Positions 8,353-15,482 of a DNA stretch of 64,000 bases are shown here, piece by piece. The DNA comes from Bacteroidales bacterium (GTDB lineage: Bacteria; Bacteroidota; Bacteroidia; Bacteroidales; UBA932), in assembly GCA_017451395.1 (NCBI GenBank), contig JAFSPR010000098.1, positions 1 through 64,000 on the forward strand. Direction: 5' to 3'. The notes under the pieces are model-generated. The model ran no database searches. It was not told where the DNA came from and saw only the letters and a program-made list of their open reading frames with translations. The translations under genes were made by a program, and so were the position numbers. The number at the start of each line of letters is the position of its first letter. Within the stretch, counting starts at the first letter, position 1.

Positions 8353-8772
8353 TCAAAAATCTTCGGCTTCGATGGCCCGGATGACGGTCCCGGCCCATTC
8401 CTCCCTGGGGACGTGTAGGTAGCGTCTGTCGAACTCATCCAGGGCGAGGATGTCATCGGCCTGGCCTGTCTGCCCCAGGTAGATGAGCATCCCGTAGACG
8501 CCGGGGACGGAGTAGATGGTTGCGTACTCGATCTGAGCATCTTCCTTCAGGAGGTACTCCCGTACAACATCGAGGACGGCCTTCCAGCCACCTTCGAAAG
8601 GGATGGGTATGTTGCTTCCGTGGTTACGGCGCCTTCTTATCCGGAGGATCTTCATGGCGATGACGCAGAGGTCGAGGTCGTCTCCGCGTCTGATCTTACC
8701 GAGTTCCCGGTTGGTCAGTGTCTGCATCAGGGCTTCCCTTGCATAAAGGGATAAGGATTGTTCATGGTACAT
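8353..8772 (-). CDS. Hypothetical protein, 139 aa
   Basis: Begins MYHEQSLSLYAREALMQTL and ends AIEAEDF. It is soluble, charged, mainly helical and has no signal peptide. I recognise no domain. The start at 8772 is favoured over a longer frame reaching 8991 because a -7 element TATCTTTG (8777-8784) sits 4 nt upstream, and the longer reading would run antisense through the TPR-gene remnant at 8811-8931. It is GC-rich like the outer island genes and points the same way as the helicase, separated from it by 118 nt. Confidence 0.6.
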   Translation of the reverse strand: MYHEQSLSLYAREALMQTLTNRELGKIRRGDDLDLCVIAMKILRIRRRRNHGSNIPIPFEGGWKAVLDVVREYLLKEDAQIEYATIYSVPGVYGMLIYLGQTGQADDILALDEFDRRYLHVPREEWAGTVIRAIEAEDF

Positions 8773-8776
8773 ATCA

Positions 8777-8784
8777 CAAAGATA
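8777..8784 (-). promoter_or_regulatory. -7 element of the 139-aa protein gene
   Basis: TATCTTTG on the minus strand, 4 nt before the ATG at 8772; predicted leaderless transcript. A TTGTTTG stretch about 15-20 bp further upstream could be the -33 box. Confidence 0.6.
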
Positions 8785-8810
8785 GGTAAAAACAAACAAG
8801 ATATCATTGT

Positions 8811-8931
8811 TGTTTAAGGGCTTTTGCAAACTTGAGTAAAAAAGGATATCTTTGTAGTTATGCAGGAAGAACCCGTCGTCAATCCCTGGCTGGGGGGCTA
8901 GATTATCCGGCTGGGGTCCGTGAATACGGGT
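8811..8931 (+). pseudogene. Remnant of the promoter and first ~24 codons of the TPR gene at 17096
   Basis: Aligned by eye, 8818-8929 matches 17054-17165 without gaps, with roughly 18 mismatches in 112 positions. The copy keeps the -33-like TTTTGC, the -7 TATCTTTG (8847-8854) and the ATG at 8860. It encodes MQEEPVVNPWLG before an in-frame TAG at 8899-8901, where the intact gene has CAG. Similarity stops just after the GTGAATACGG shared by both. The intact gene continues for 359 residues; here unrelated sequence leads into the caspase gene. It is a decayed, truncated duplicate. Confidence 0.85.
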
Positions 8932-8985
8932 ACTATGAACCATCATTACGAGTATTGTAGCAAAGTACACAATTGATAGCACAGT

Positions 8986-11900
8986 ATGCAAAAGACAAAG
9001 AACGTTTTTCTGTTAGTCTTGCTATGCTTAATCACCTTAGGCGCAAAGGCGCAGAATGCAAGGGGGATTATGTCTGCTCCGGAATTTTTAACAGATCCAG
9101 CAGAGGGAGTGTATGAACCTATTCAAGGCAGGATGCTTCTATATACCTTTTGCATTGGGCAAGCGGACGGTTTTCAGCGCCTGTATTTCCCGGACGAAGA
9201 TGGAAAGAGACTCGGGGAACGGGTAAAGGTACTCTTTCCGTACGCGTATGATGTCAGTGTTTTCAATCTCCCGGAGGATCCTTATTACCGGAGTCGAAAT
9301 GCAGTAATAAAACAGTTGAAAACCGCCGTTTCAACTGCACGTGATGGAGATGTCGTATTATTGTACTTCTCAGGTCATGGCGATATCGCCAGCAACGTAT
9401 ACGTCGGCAGGGAATACTATTTCGTAACATCTGACACTCGTGCGGACAATATTCAGGTGACAGGGGTCAGTGGTGCAGAAATCCGCAGTTATGTGGAACA
9501 GATGGCTTCCAAGGGTGCCTTCGTCCTTGTATTTGTGGATACTTGTCATTCTGAGGCGCTATTCCCATCGACCTCGGGCTTGACCGGCAGGGGCGGAATG
9601 GCTTTTTTCGCGTCTAGTTCTTCCGAATCTCAGACAGTTGAGAACGGATTGCTCCGCTCTACGGATTTTACGGAGGCGCTTGCAGAGATGCTTTTAGGTG
9701 AGAACATCTCTGGAGATCTTACTGTTTCCGGAATGGCTTCGGTTCTGGGCGCACCCTCATCGGGAAACGTGAAACCGAAACTCATAAACGCAAGCGACCG
9801 AGTCATTCTCAGGTCGATAGACAAGAAAAGAGAGTATCACCTCCGACTTGACCGTTATAAGGATTATATCTCAAGGGGACGCGCCGCTTTGATAAATGGA
9901 GACTATGCACGGGCTTATTTTGAGTTCTCGGAAGCCGGACACATGGAAAAGGGACTCCGCTATACAGACAAAGAAAACTTCTCGGAAGATATACGAGCAT
10001 TGAACAAATCTGTCTCAGAATCCGTTGACAGGTATGCAGAAGATCCGTTTAACGATGTTTGGAAGACGCTTTCACAAATTAATGACCGATCCAATTACCT
10101 TGATCCCGAAGATGTGAATCTCCAGAAGCTTTACCTTGGCAGCGGCAAGTTCTTCTTCAATTCAGCCGATTACAATAAAGCTTTCTCTTTTTTTAAGAAG
10201 GCTTATGAGTATGGGAATAGATCAGACGCTCCGTATTATATGGCCAAAATAGCTGAGTCGTATATACCAGGAAGCCTTGATAAGTCAGAAGTCGAACGTC
10301 TGTATAATGAGGCTGTGGGTCACGGCTATGATGTGGAGGGTAACGGAAAGAAAAGGGAAGAACTCCTTGCGAAAGCCCTGTCAGGAGATGTGGAATCACT
10401 GTTCCTGCTGGGTAGGTGCTATTACAAAGGTGACACACTGGGATATAGCGTAGACTATGATAAGGCAGTGTCATGGCTGAACAGGGCGAGTATGAAGAAC
10501 CATCCTGATGCCATCCGTTTTCTAGGACATTGTTATAAGTGGGGTCACGGCGTTGCAGAGGACAAGAAAAAGGCTCATGCCCTATACAAAAAATCTGCGT
10601 CAATGGGGTCCTCTCTTGCGGAATACTACGTCGCCTTGGACATGTTCAACGGAGAAGGCGTCAAGCAGAACAAGAAGAAGGCTATAAAGTCTTTTATGAA
10701 ATTAGCAGACGAGCGGCTTCCCGATGCATTGCTTATGCTTGGCGAATGTTTCCTAGTTGGTGATGCTGTTGCAAAAGACGAATCCCTAGCGATAAAGTAC
10801 TATACTGAAGCGGCTTCCCTCGGGGAGACTTTGTCGCAGTGGAGATTAGGATATCACTATTCCTTTAAGCAGATGCCACCTGATTATGAAAAGGGGCGGT
10901 ATTGGTATGAAAAAGCAGCAGAGAAAGAAGATGCTGCCGCTTTGAATGATCTTGGTGTCATCTACGATCAGGGACTTGGGGTTGAAAATAACTATGCGCA
11001 AGCAGTCTCTTATTACATGCGTGCCGCAAAAGCGGGGTCCGCATCTGGATGTAATAATTTGGCATATGCTTATTACAACGGTCAAGGAGTCACTCAGGAT
11101 ATCAACCTTTGTGTGCAGTGGCTGGAAAAGGCTTACGATATTGACAAAGATTTTAAATCTGAATTGGGATTAGGATATTACTATGTCGGTAAAGCATATT
11201 ATAATGGTAAGGCGAACAATCAGCCAGTGGAACAGAACTACGAAAAGGCATTCAGATACTTTAAGAAGGCAGAAGAGATGGGGATGGAGAAAAAAATAGA
11301 TATAGCAGACCTTAATCAATGTCTGGGGATCTGCTATGAAGATGGAAAAGGAGTAACAAAAGATGTGGACGAAGCTCTGAGATATTACCGGAAGTCTGCT
11401 GAAATGGGAAATGCCGAGGCTATGAATTCTGTTGGTGTTTTTTACCACGAAGGTATTTCGGTTCAGAAAAACACAGAGATTGCCATGGAATTGTTTAGGA
11501 AAGCAGAAGGAATGGGGAGTGTGTGGGCCGTAAATAATATCGGTACTCATTACTTTTATGTCAAACGGGACACTCTTTCGGCATTGCCTTATTATAAAAA
11601 GGCGGCGGAACAAGGAAATGGAAACTCATTGTTCGTGCTGGGTAACTATTATTATTTTGGGTATCCAGGTGTAGAACAATCCGATGAATCCGCCCGCAAT
11701 TATTACGAATCAGCATATAAGTTAGGATATAAAAATCATGGTCTCGTACAAAATTTAGGTACATTGTATTACAATCAGTTTGTGCTTGCCTGGAATGCGG
11801 AGCGATATGAAGATGCTTTTCAATCGTGCGAGAAAGCCGTCAAACTAGGCTATCCTCTTGCCCTGTATGCAAAAGGATTGTTTTACTACTACGGAGAAGT

Positions 11901-12369
11901 AGTCGATAAGGATAAGTACAAATATTACGAGTATAAGACTCTATCTTATGAGAAAGGCTGCCGTGAATCATCGGTGGTCAGCGGAATAGCGGATGCCTAT
12001 TACTCCTTGTTTGCCAAATACTACGAACAAAAGGAGTATAGGATAGCTGCCGGTTATTGCAAGAAGGCAATAGACACGGGGAAAAAGAATGCGCTGTATT
12101 GGATGGGAAAAATGTATTATCAAGGCCTTGGACTTGATATAAACATAAACAGGGCTGTGGAATATTTTGACTTGGCATATAAGGATGCTGATAAGTTGAC
12201 TGTTTCCGAGAGGAAAAACCTGTCTTCGATTTATTATGACCTATATGCTGAAGTCTCCGTTCCCAAAGATGAAAGGACCGCGCTCTCGTGGTGCGAAAAG
12301 GCTGCTTCGCTCGGTAACGCCAGTGCGAAGAAATCCCTTCCATATGCAAAGAAAAGAGCTTTGAAGTAG
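8986..12369 (+). CDS. Secreted caspase-fold (C14-like) peptidase with long Sel1/TPR-like repeat array
   Basis: 1127 residues. A signal peptide (MQKTKNVFLLVLLCLITLGAKAQ) predicts export, probably to the periplasm. Residues ~45-275 form a caspase/metacaspase-like domain. His131 lies in LLYFSGHGD and Cys187 in VFVDTCHSE, the expected catalytic dyad, each behind a hydrophobic strand. A linker is followed, from about residue 370 to the end, by at least a dozen Sel1-like repeats of ~36 residues (for example ALNDLGVIYDQGLGV, ALYWMGKMYYQGLGL), a solenoid for protein binding. The gene is much A/T-richer than its neighbours. No consensus -7 element lies in the 55 nt upstream. It leads an operon with CHASE2-like and DUF4384-like genes. 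Substrate unknown. Confidence 0.88.
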   Translation: MQKTKNVFLLVLLCLITLGAKAQNARGIMSAPEFLTDPAEGVYEPIQGRMLLYTFCIGQADGFQRLYFPDEDGKRLGERVKVLFPYAYDVSVFNLPEDPYYRSRNAVIKQLKTAVSTARDGDVVLLYFSGHGDIASNVYVGREYYFVTSDTRADNIQVTGVSGAEIRSYVEQMASKGAFVLVFVDTCHSEALFPSTSGLTGRGGMAFFASSSSESQTVENGLLRSTDFTEALAEMLLGENISGDLTVSGMASVLGAPSSGNVKPKLINASDRVILRSIDKKREYHLRLDRYKDYISRGRAALINGDYARAYFEFSEAGHMEKGLRYTDKENFSEDIRALNKSVSESVDRYAEDPFNDVWKTLSQINDRSNYLDPEDVNLQKLYLGSGKFFFNSADYNKAFSFFKKAYEYGNRSDAPYYMAKIAESYIPGSLDKSEVERLYNEAVGHGYDVEGNGKKREELLAKALSGDVESLFLLGRCYYKGDTLGYSVDYDKAVSWLNRASMKNHPDAIRFLGHCYKWGHGVAEDKKKAHALYKKSASMGSSLAEYYVALDMFNGEGVKQNKKKAIKSFMKLADERLPDALLMLGECFLVGDAVAKDESLAIKYYTEAASLGETLSQWRLGYHYSFKQMPPDYEKGRYWYEKAAEKEDAAALNDLGVIYDQGLGVENNYAQAVSYYMRAAKAGSASGCNNLAYAYYNGQGVTQDINLCVQWLEKAYDIDKDFKSELGLGYYYVGKAYYNGKANNQPVEQNYEKAFRYFKKAEEMGMEKKIDIADLNQCLGICYEDGKGVTKDVDEALRYYRKSAEMGNAEAMNSVGVFYHEGISVQKNTEIAMELFRKAEGMGSVWAVNNIGTHYFYVKRDTLSALPYYKKAAEQGNGNSLFVLGNYYYFGYPGVEQSDESARNYYESAYKLGYKNHGLVQNLGTLYYNQFVLAWNAERYEDAFQSCEKAVKLGYPLALYAKGLFYYYGEVVDKDKYKYYEYKTLSYEKGCRESSVVSGIADAYYSLFAKYYEQKEYRIAAGYCKKAIDTGKKNALYWMGKMYYQGLGLDININRAVEYFDLAYKDADKLTVSERKNLSSIYYDLYAEVSVPKDERTALSWCEKAASLGNASAKKSLPYAKKRALK

Positions 12370-12445
12370 CAGGTGCCCCTGAACCAGTTAAAGAACATAT
12401 ACCATCTGGGCTTTTTTTCTTATATTTACCAGTGTAAATGCGTTA

Positions 12446-13579
12446 ATGATGAAACCGTTGAAGAAAGGCACATTGCTCTGGAACATAGCGTTTGACCTGC
12501 TATTGGCGTCTGTCTGCGTAGCATTTGCGGGACTACTGTGTTTGCTTTATGGTGAAGGGCTTGTGAAGTATACAGATGATGCTAATAAACTGACATATCT
12601 ATCTCGTTACTACAATATGGAGAACACCCGTAATTCCGGGGCTTTCATTCAGGATAACCTAGTTGTAATCAGTTGTCATGAAGAGAATGATAGGGACTCG
12701 CTAGTAAGAGAGAGAATTGCAAGGGTTATAGATAAAGCGTCATCCTTTTCTCCCGCCGTTATCGGATTAGACATTCGCTTCAAAGGAAGGCATAATGTGG
12801 AGGAAGACGATTTTCTGGAAGAAGTAGTGTCGCGGAACAGGGACAGGCTAGTTTTGGCCCGTTTTCTTGAAGATGAGGAGAATCGCTCCTTTTTTGATAC
12901 TGACGAAAACAACCTTCAATTCGGATACACTAACATTGGGGATTTCTATTTCAATCCGTCAAACAAGGAACCGTCTTTTGCGGAGGTCATCCTTTCCGAA
13001 GCAGGAATGTTAGACTCGTCTTTCATTCCAGAACATAAGATTCTCGATTTCTCCAGCCTTGGTGCACTTGAATCGTATGACGCCGATACTTTTCTGAATT
13101 TATCGGCTGAGGACACAGAAATAGCTGTCTATGACAAGATTGTCCTTATTGGAGACATGGAGGATGAGAAAGATATCGTTCAGCTTCCTTTTCGTGTCAA
13201 TGGAAAAGATTGGATGCCAGGTATGGAGTATCACGTGTACTGCATCAACTCGATGAGGAAGGACGGACCGAATTTCAGGAATAGCATCCTTGCGAACCTT
13301 ATCTTCAGCATTGTTCTTACATTCGTATATTCTTTGATAGTTGGTGCGTTGACAACGTATGTAAATACCAGGAAGGATTCGGTCGATAAGCGAAAATATC
13401 GGGTTCTCGTTTTTCTGAAGCCAATTGTTCTTTCAATTATTTGGGCTTTGATACCGTTCTTGATGATACGCTTTGTCCCCCTCTGGATGAGGCTGGCACC
13501 GAATCTGGTGTTAGCGATGATCTCTGTGTCACTGATCCTGTTTTTTGAAAATTTTATCAATGAAATTAAAGAGAATTGA
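12446..13579 (+). CDS. CHASE2-like membrane sensor protein without output domain
   Basis: 377 residues. There is one N-terminal transmembrane helix at ~10-37, then a ~240-residue extracytoplasmic domain. Three C-terminal helices follow (about 283-308, 322-349, 351-371). The layout and the segment SSFSPAVIGLDIRF followed by YDKIVLIGDM match CHASE2, an extracellular sensory domain normally joined to kinase, cyclase or protease outputs. Here no catalytic domain follows, so the output must be supplied by a partner. It lies 76 nt behind the caspase gene. A near-consensus TATATTTA at 12421-12428 may add a promoter. ATG codons at 12446 and 12449 are both possible. It shares the low G/C of the caspase gene. 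Confidence 0.75.
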   Translation: MMKPLKKGTLLWNIAFDLLLASVCVAFAGLLCLLYGEGLVKYTDDANKLTYLSRYYNMENTRNSGAFIQDNLVVISCHEENDRDSLVRERIARVIDKASSFSPAVIGLDIRFKGRHNVEEDDFLEEVVSRNRDRLVLARFLEDEENRSFFDTDENNLQFGYTNIGDFYFNPSNKEPSFAEVILSEAGMLDSSFIPEHKILDFSSLGALESYDADTFLNLSAEDTEIAVYDKIVLIGDMEDEKDIVQLPFRVNGKDWMPGMEYHVYCINSMRKDGPNFRNSILANLIFSIVLTFVYSLIVGALTTYVNTRKDSVDKRKYRVLVFLKPIVLSIIWALIPFLMIRFVPLWMRLAPNLVLAMISVSLILFFENFINEIKEN

Positions 13580-13581
13580 TT

Positions 13582-14292
13582 ATGAGATATCTGGCTATTC
13601 TTCTATCATTCCTTTTATTCTCGGTCCCATCTACAGATAAAGACCGCTATAAACTTGGTGTTGTCAATGGAACGGCGAGGATAAAACCTTCCGGAACATC
13701 CGTTTGGAAACCAATCTCTGTTGAACATAAAGGTATGGCGGTGCAGCTGGAAGACAGCCTAGATATTGATAAAACCCTTTTTATTAGAGAGTCGGATTCT
13801 AGAGGGAACATTCAGTCGTATGCCGCAGACAAGGGCAGATGGACGGTCGGACAGATTGTAGGACAAAAGGCATACAATCCATCGAGACCAAAGGAAAAAA
13901 GCGCTGACAGTGTCAAAGGGGTAGAAACAGACGAGGTATATTTTGACATATTTGTCGGCGGTGAGGCTGTGACTCTTTTCCATTACGGTGATAACCCGTT
14001 CATCCGGGTCATCAATAATAATGATACCCCGATACGTTTTATGGCTTTTTGGGTTGAGGGAAACGGAATATGGAACATGTTGGATTCTAAAGAGAGTATA
14101 CTTCTTGACAGTAAGTCCTCGGTGATTCCTGCACCTGCGAAGAATTTCCAGGTGGGGCCTCCCGCAGGAGTGGGGGAGGTATGGTTAATCATATCATCCA
14201 ATCCGTTTACATTCGAGGATTTCTTGTTGTCATATAACCGCTATAGTAGCCGCTTTAACAGACTTTACAAGTCTATCGAAACTTGTGAATAG
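13582..14292 (+). CDS. Exported FecR/DUF4384-like protein
   Basis: 236 residues with an N-terminal signal sequence (MRYLAILLSFLLFSVPS). Residues ~24-95 look FecR-like: a G-V-x-G strand pattern, then VWKPISVEHKGMAVQLEDS. The C-terminal ~115 residues resemble DUF4384: NNNDTPIRFMAFW, then a Pro-containing SSVIPAPAKNFQVGPPAG, then EVWLIISSNPF. DUF4384 domains are known from proteins encoded with caspase-family peptidases. It starts 2 nt after the CHASE2-like gene, so the three genes form one unit. The domain calls rest on motif memory, not a search. The G/C jump begins exactly after its stop codon. Confidence 0.6.
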   Translation: MRYLAILLSFLLFSVPSTDKDRYKLGVVNGTARIKPSGTSVWKPISVEHKGMAVQLEDSLDIDKTLFIRESDSRGNIQSYAADKGRWTVGQIVGQKAYNPSRPKEKSADSVKGVETDEVYFDIFVGGEAVTLFHYGDNPFIRVINNNDTPIRFMAFWVEGNGIWNMLDSKESILLDSKSSVIPAPAKNFQVGPPAGVGEVWLIISSNPFTFEDFLLSYNRYSSRFNRLYKSIETCE

Positions 14293-14306
14293 TTGGCCCG
14301 GCTCCG

Positions 14307-15482
14307 TTGCTCCTTGGCATCATCATACTGGTCCTCGTCATCCTTGCCTACCTCGGGTTCAAGGATGAGATCATCAATGTCCTGAGCGTGGTGGCTCTCT
14401 TCGCCGGGGTGGGAGCGCTACTTTTCGGCCTTATCTTCGATAACGCCGGCCTTGGTGCCATCGTCGGAGGAGGCGTCGCAGTCGCCCTCGGAGTGAAGGT
14501 CGTGACGGATGCCATGCACATTGGAACGACGGTGGGAAGGACCCTCTGGTTCTTCTATGTCATCGTCTCCCTGCCATTCTATCTCCTTAACCAGCTCCAG
14601 ATCCTTCTCTCGCGTCCCTGGAGGCCCTTCACCAGGTACAACACCCTCCCGGGAAAGGTCAAACGGGTCCTGGAGCCTGCGCTGGAGGTCCTTGGCGTCC
14701 TCCTGGAGATAGTGATAACGCCCCTTCGGACCGTCAATGCGGCGTATTACAACATCCTGGTGCATGGGATCTGCTCCCTGTATGACTTCTTCCTCGAGGT
14801 CATCCGTCCCTCCGGGAAGTCCGAGGGCGCAGGGAACACAGGGCGCTGGTTCCTGATGCTCCCGTTCCGCTTCGCGAAATACATCCTCGGCCACTGGGTC
14901 CTCGCCCTGGCGGAGGGCGTCCTCTGGACGGCGATAGACATCTTCATCCCGGCATACACCATGTACCACGGGACGGACCTCACGGCCGGGCAGAGCATCA
15001 CCGGGAGCAAGCAGCGCAACGAGACCCTCCGCAGGGAGCTGGGGTGGAACAGCGGCTGCTTCACCGCCAGCCAGTCCAGCTGGGGCGGGATAGGCGTCTA
15101 CTTCGCATCGCGTCGCGCCGTAGCCTATTCCTACGCCCTGGATTCCTACCGCCTGTCGGATGACAATCCCGTCATCATCGTATGCCGCGTCTCTCCGGGG
15201 CGCATCCTTAGTTACGGCCTCGCTCCCTGGCGCATCTACAGGGCCGCAGGACAGAACGGCCATCCACCGACGCTGAACAGCTATGCCGAACGTCACCAGT
15301 ACACCACCGGTGAGTGGTGGAACGATAGGGGACGGTACTGGGAGTACTGCCTCTTCGACTGGAAGAACCTCTATAACGCCCCATGGCGCATTCGCCCCGT
15401 CTACCTGTATAACTGCCGTACCGGCATGATCCAGCACGTGCGCGGGGGCATGGTGCACTGGACGGTCCTGAAGAATGGGTAG
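14307..15482 (+). CDS. Membrane protein with C-terminal PARP-like (H-Y-E) ADP-ribosyltransferase domain, likely N-terminally truncated
   Basis: 391 codons from TTG 14307; no ATG lies before codon 70. Five or six hydrophobic segments fill residues 1-215. The C-terminal ~175 residues carry a PARP/diphtheria-toxin-like signature: His221 in YHGT, Tyr265 in GIGVYFAS, Glu346 in RYWEYCLF followed by RIRPVYLYN. That is the H-Y-E triad and order of PARP catalytic domains, which transfer ADP-ribose from NAD. The paralogue at 15475 has a signal peptide and SH3 domain ahead of the homologous membrane region; both are absent here. The frame begins right at the composition boundary, 14 nt after the DUF4384-like stop. 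It may be translated by coupling or may be a decaying copy. Overlaps the next gene by 8 nt. Confidence 0.65.
   Translation: MLLGIIILVLVILAYLGFKDEIINVLSVVALFAGVGALLFGLIFDNAGLGAIVGGGVAVALGVKVVTDAMHIGTTVGRTLWFFYVIVSLPFYLLNQLQILLSRPWRPFTRYNTLPGKVKRVLEPALEVLGVLLEIVITPLRTVNAAYYNILVHGICSLYDFFLEVIRPSGKSEGAGNTGRWFLMLPFRFAKYILGHWVLALAEGVLWTAIDIFIPAYTMYHGTDLTAGQSITGSKQRNETLRRELGWNSGCFTASQSSWGGIGVYFASRRAVAYSYALDSYRLSDDNPVIIVCRVSPGRILSYGLAPWRIYRAAGQNGHPPTLNSYAERHQYTTGEWWNDRGRYWEYCLFDWKNLYNAPWRIRPVYLYNCRTGMIQHVRGGMVHWTVLKNG

Noticed and set aside
7515..8384. 289-codon plus-strand frame over the helicase N-terminus
   Set aside because: It lies antisense to Walker A and other conserved helicase motifs; no coding character.
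8772..8991. N-terminal extension of the 139-aa protein up to 8991
   Set aside because: The extension is antisense to the TPR remnant and a -7 promoter lies right before the shorter start.
9000..12369. Sel1 array considered as a DNA-level tandem repeat or CRISPR-like structure
   Set aside because: The repeats are divergent at the nucleotide level and only periodic in protein sequence; there are no conserved direct repeats with spacers.
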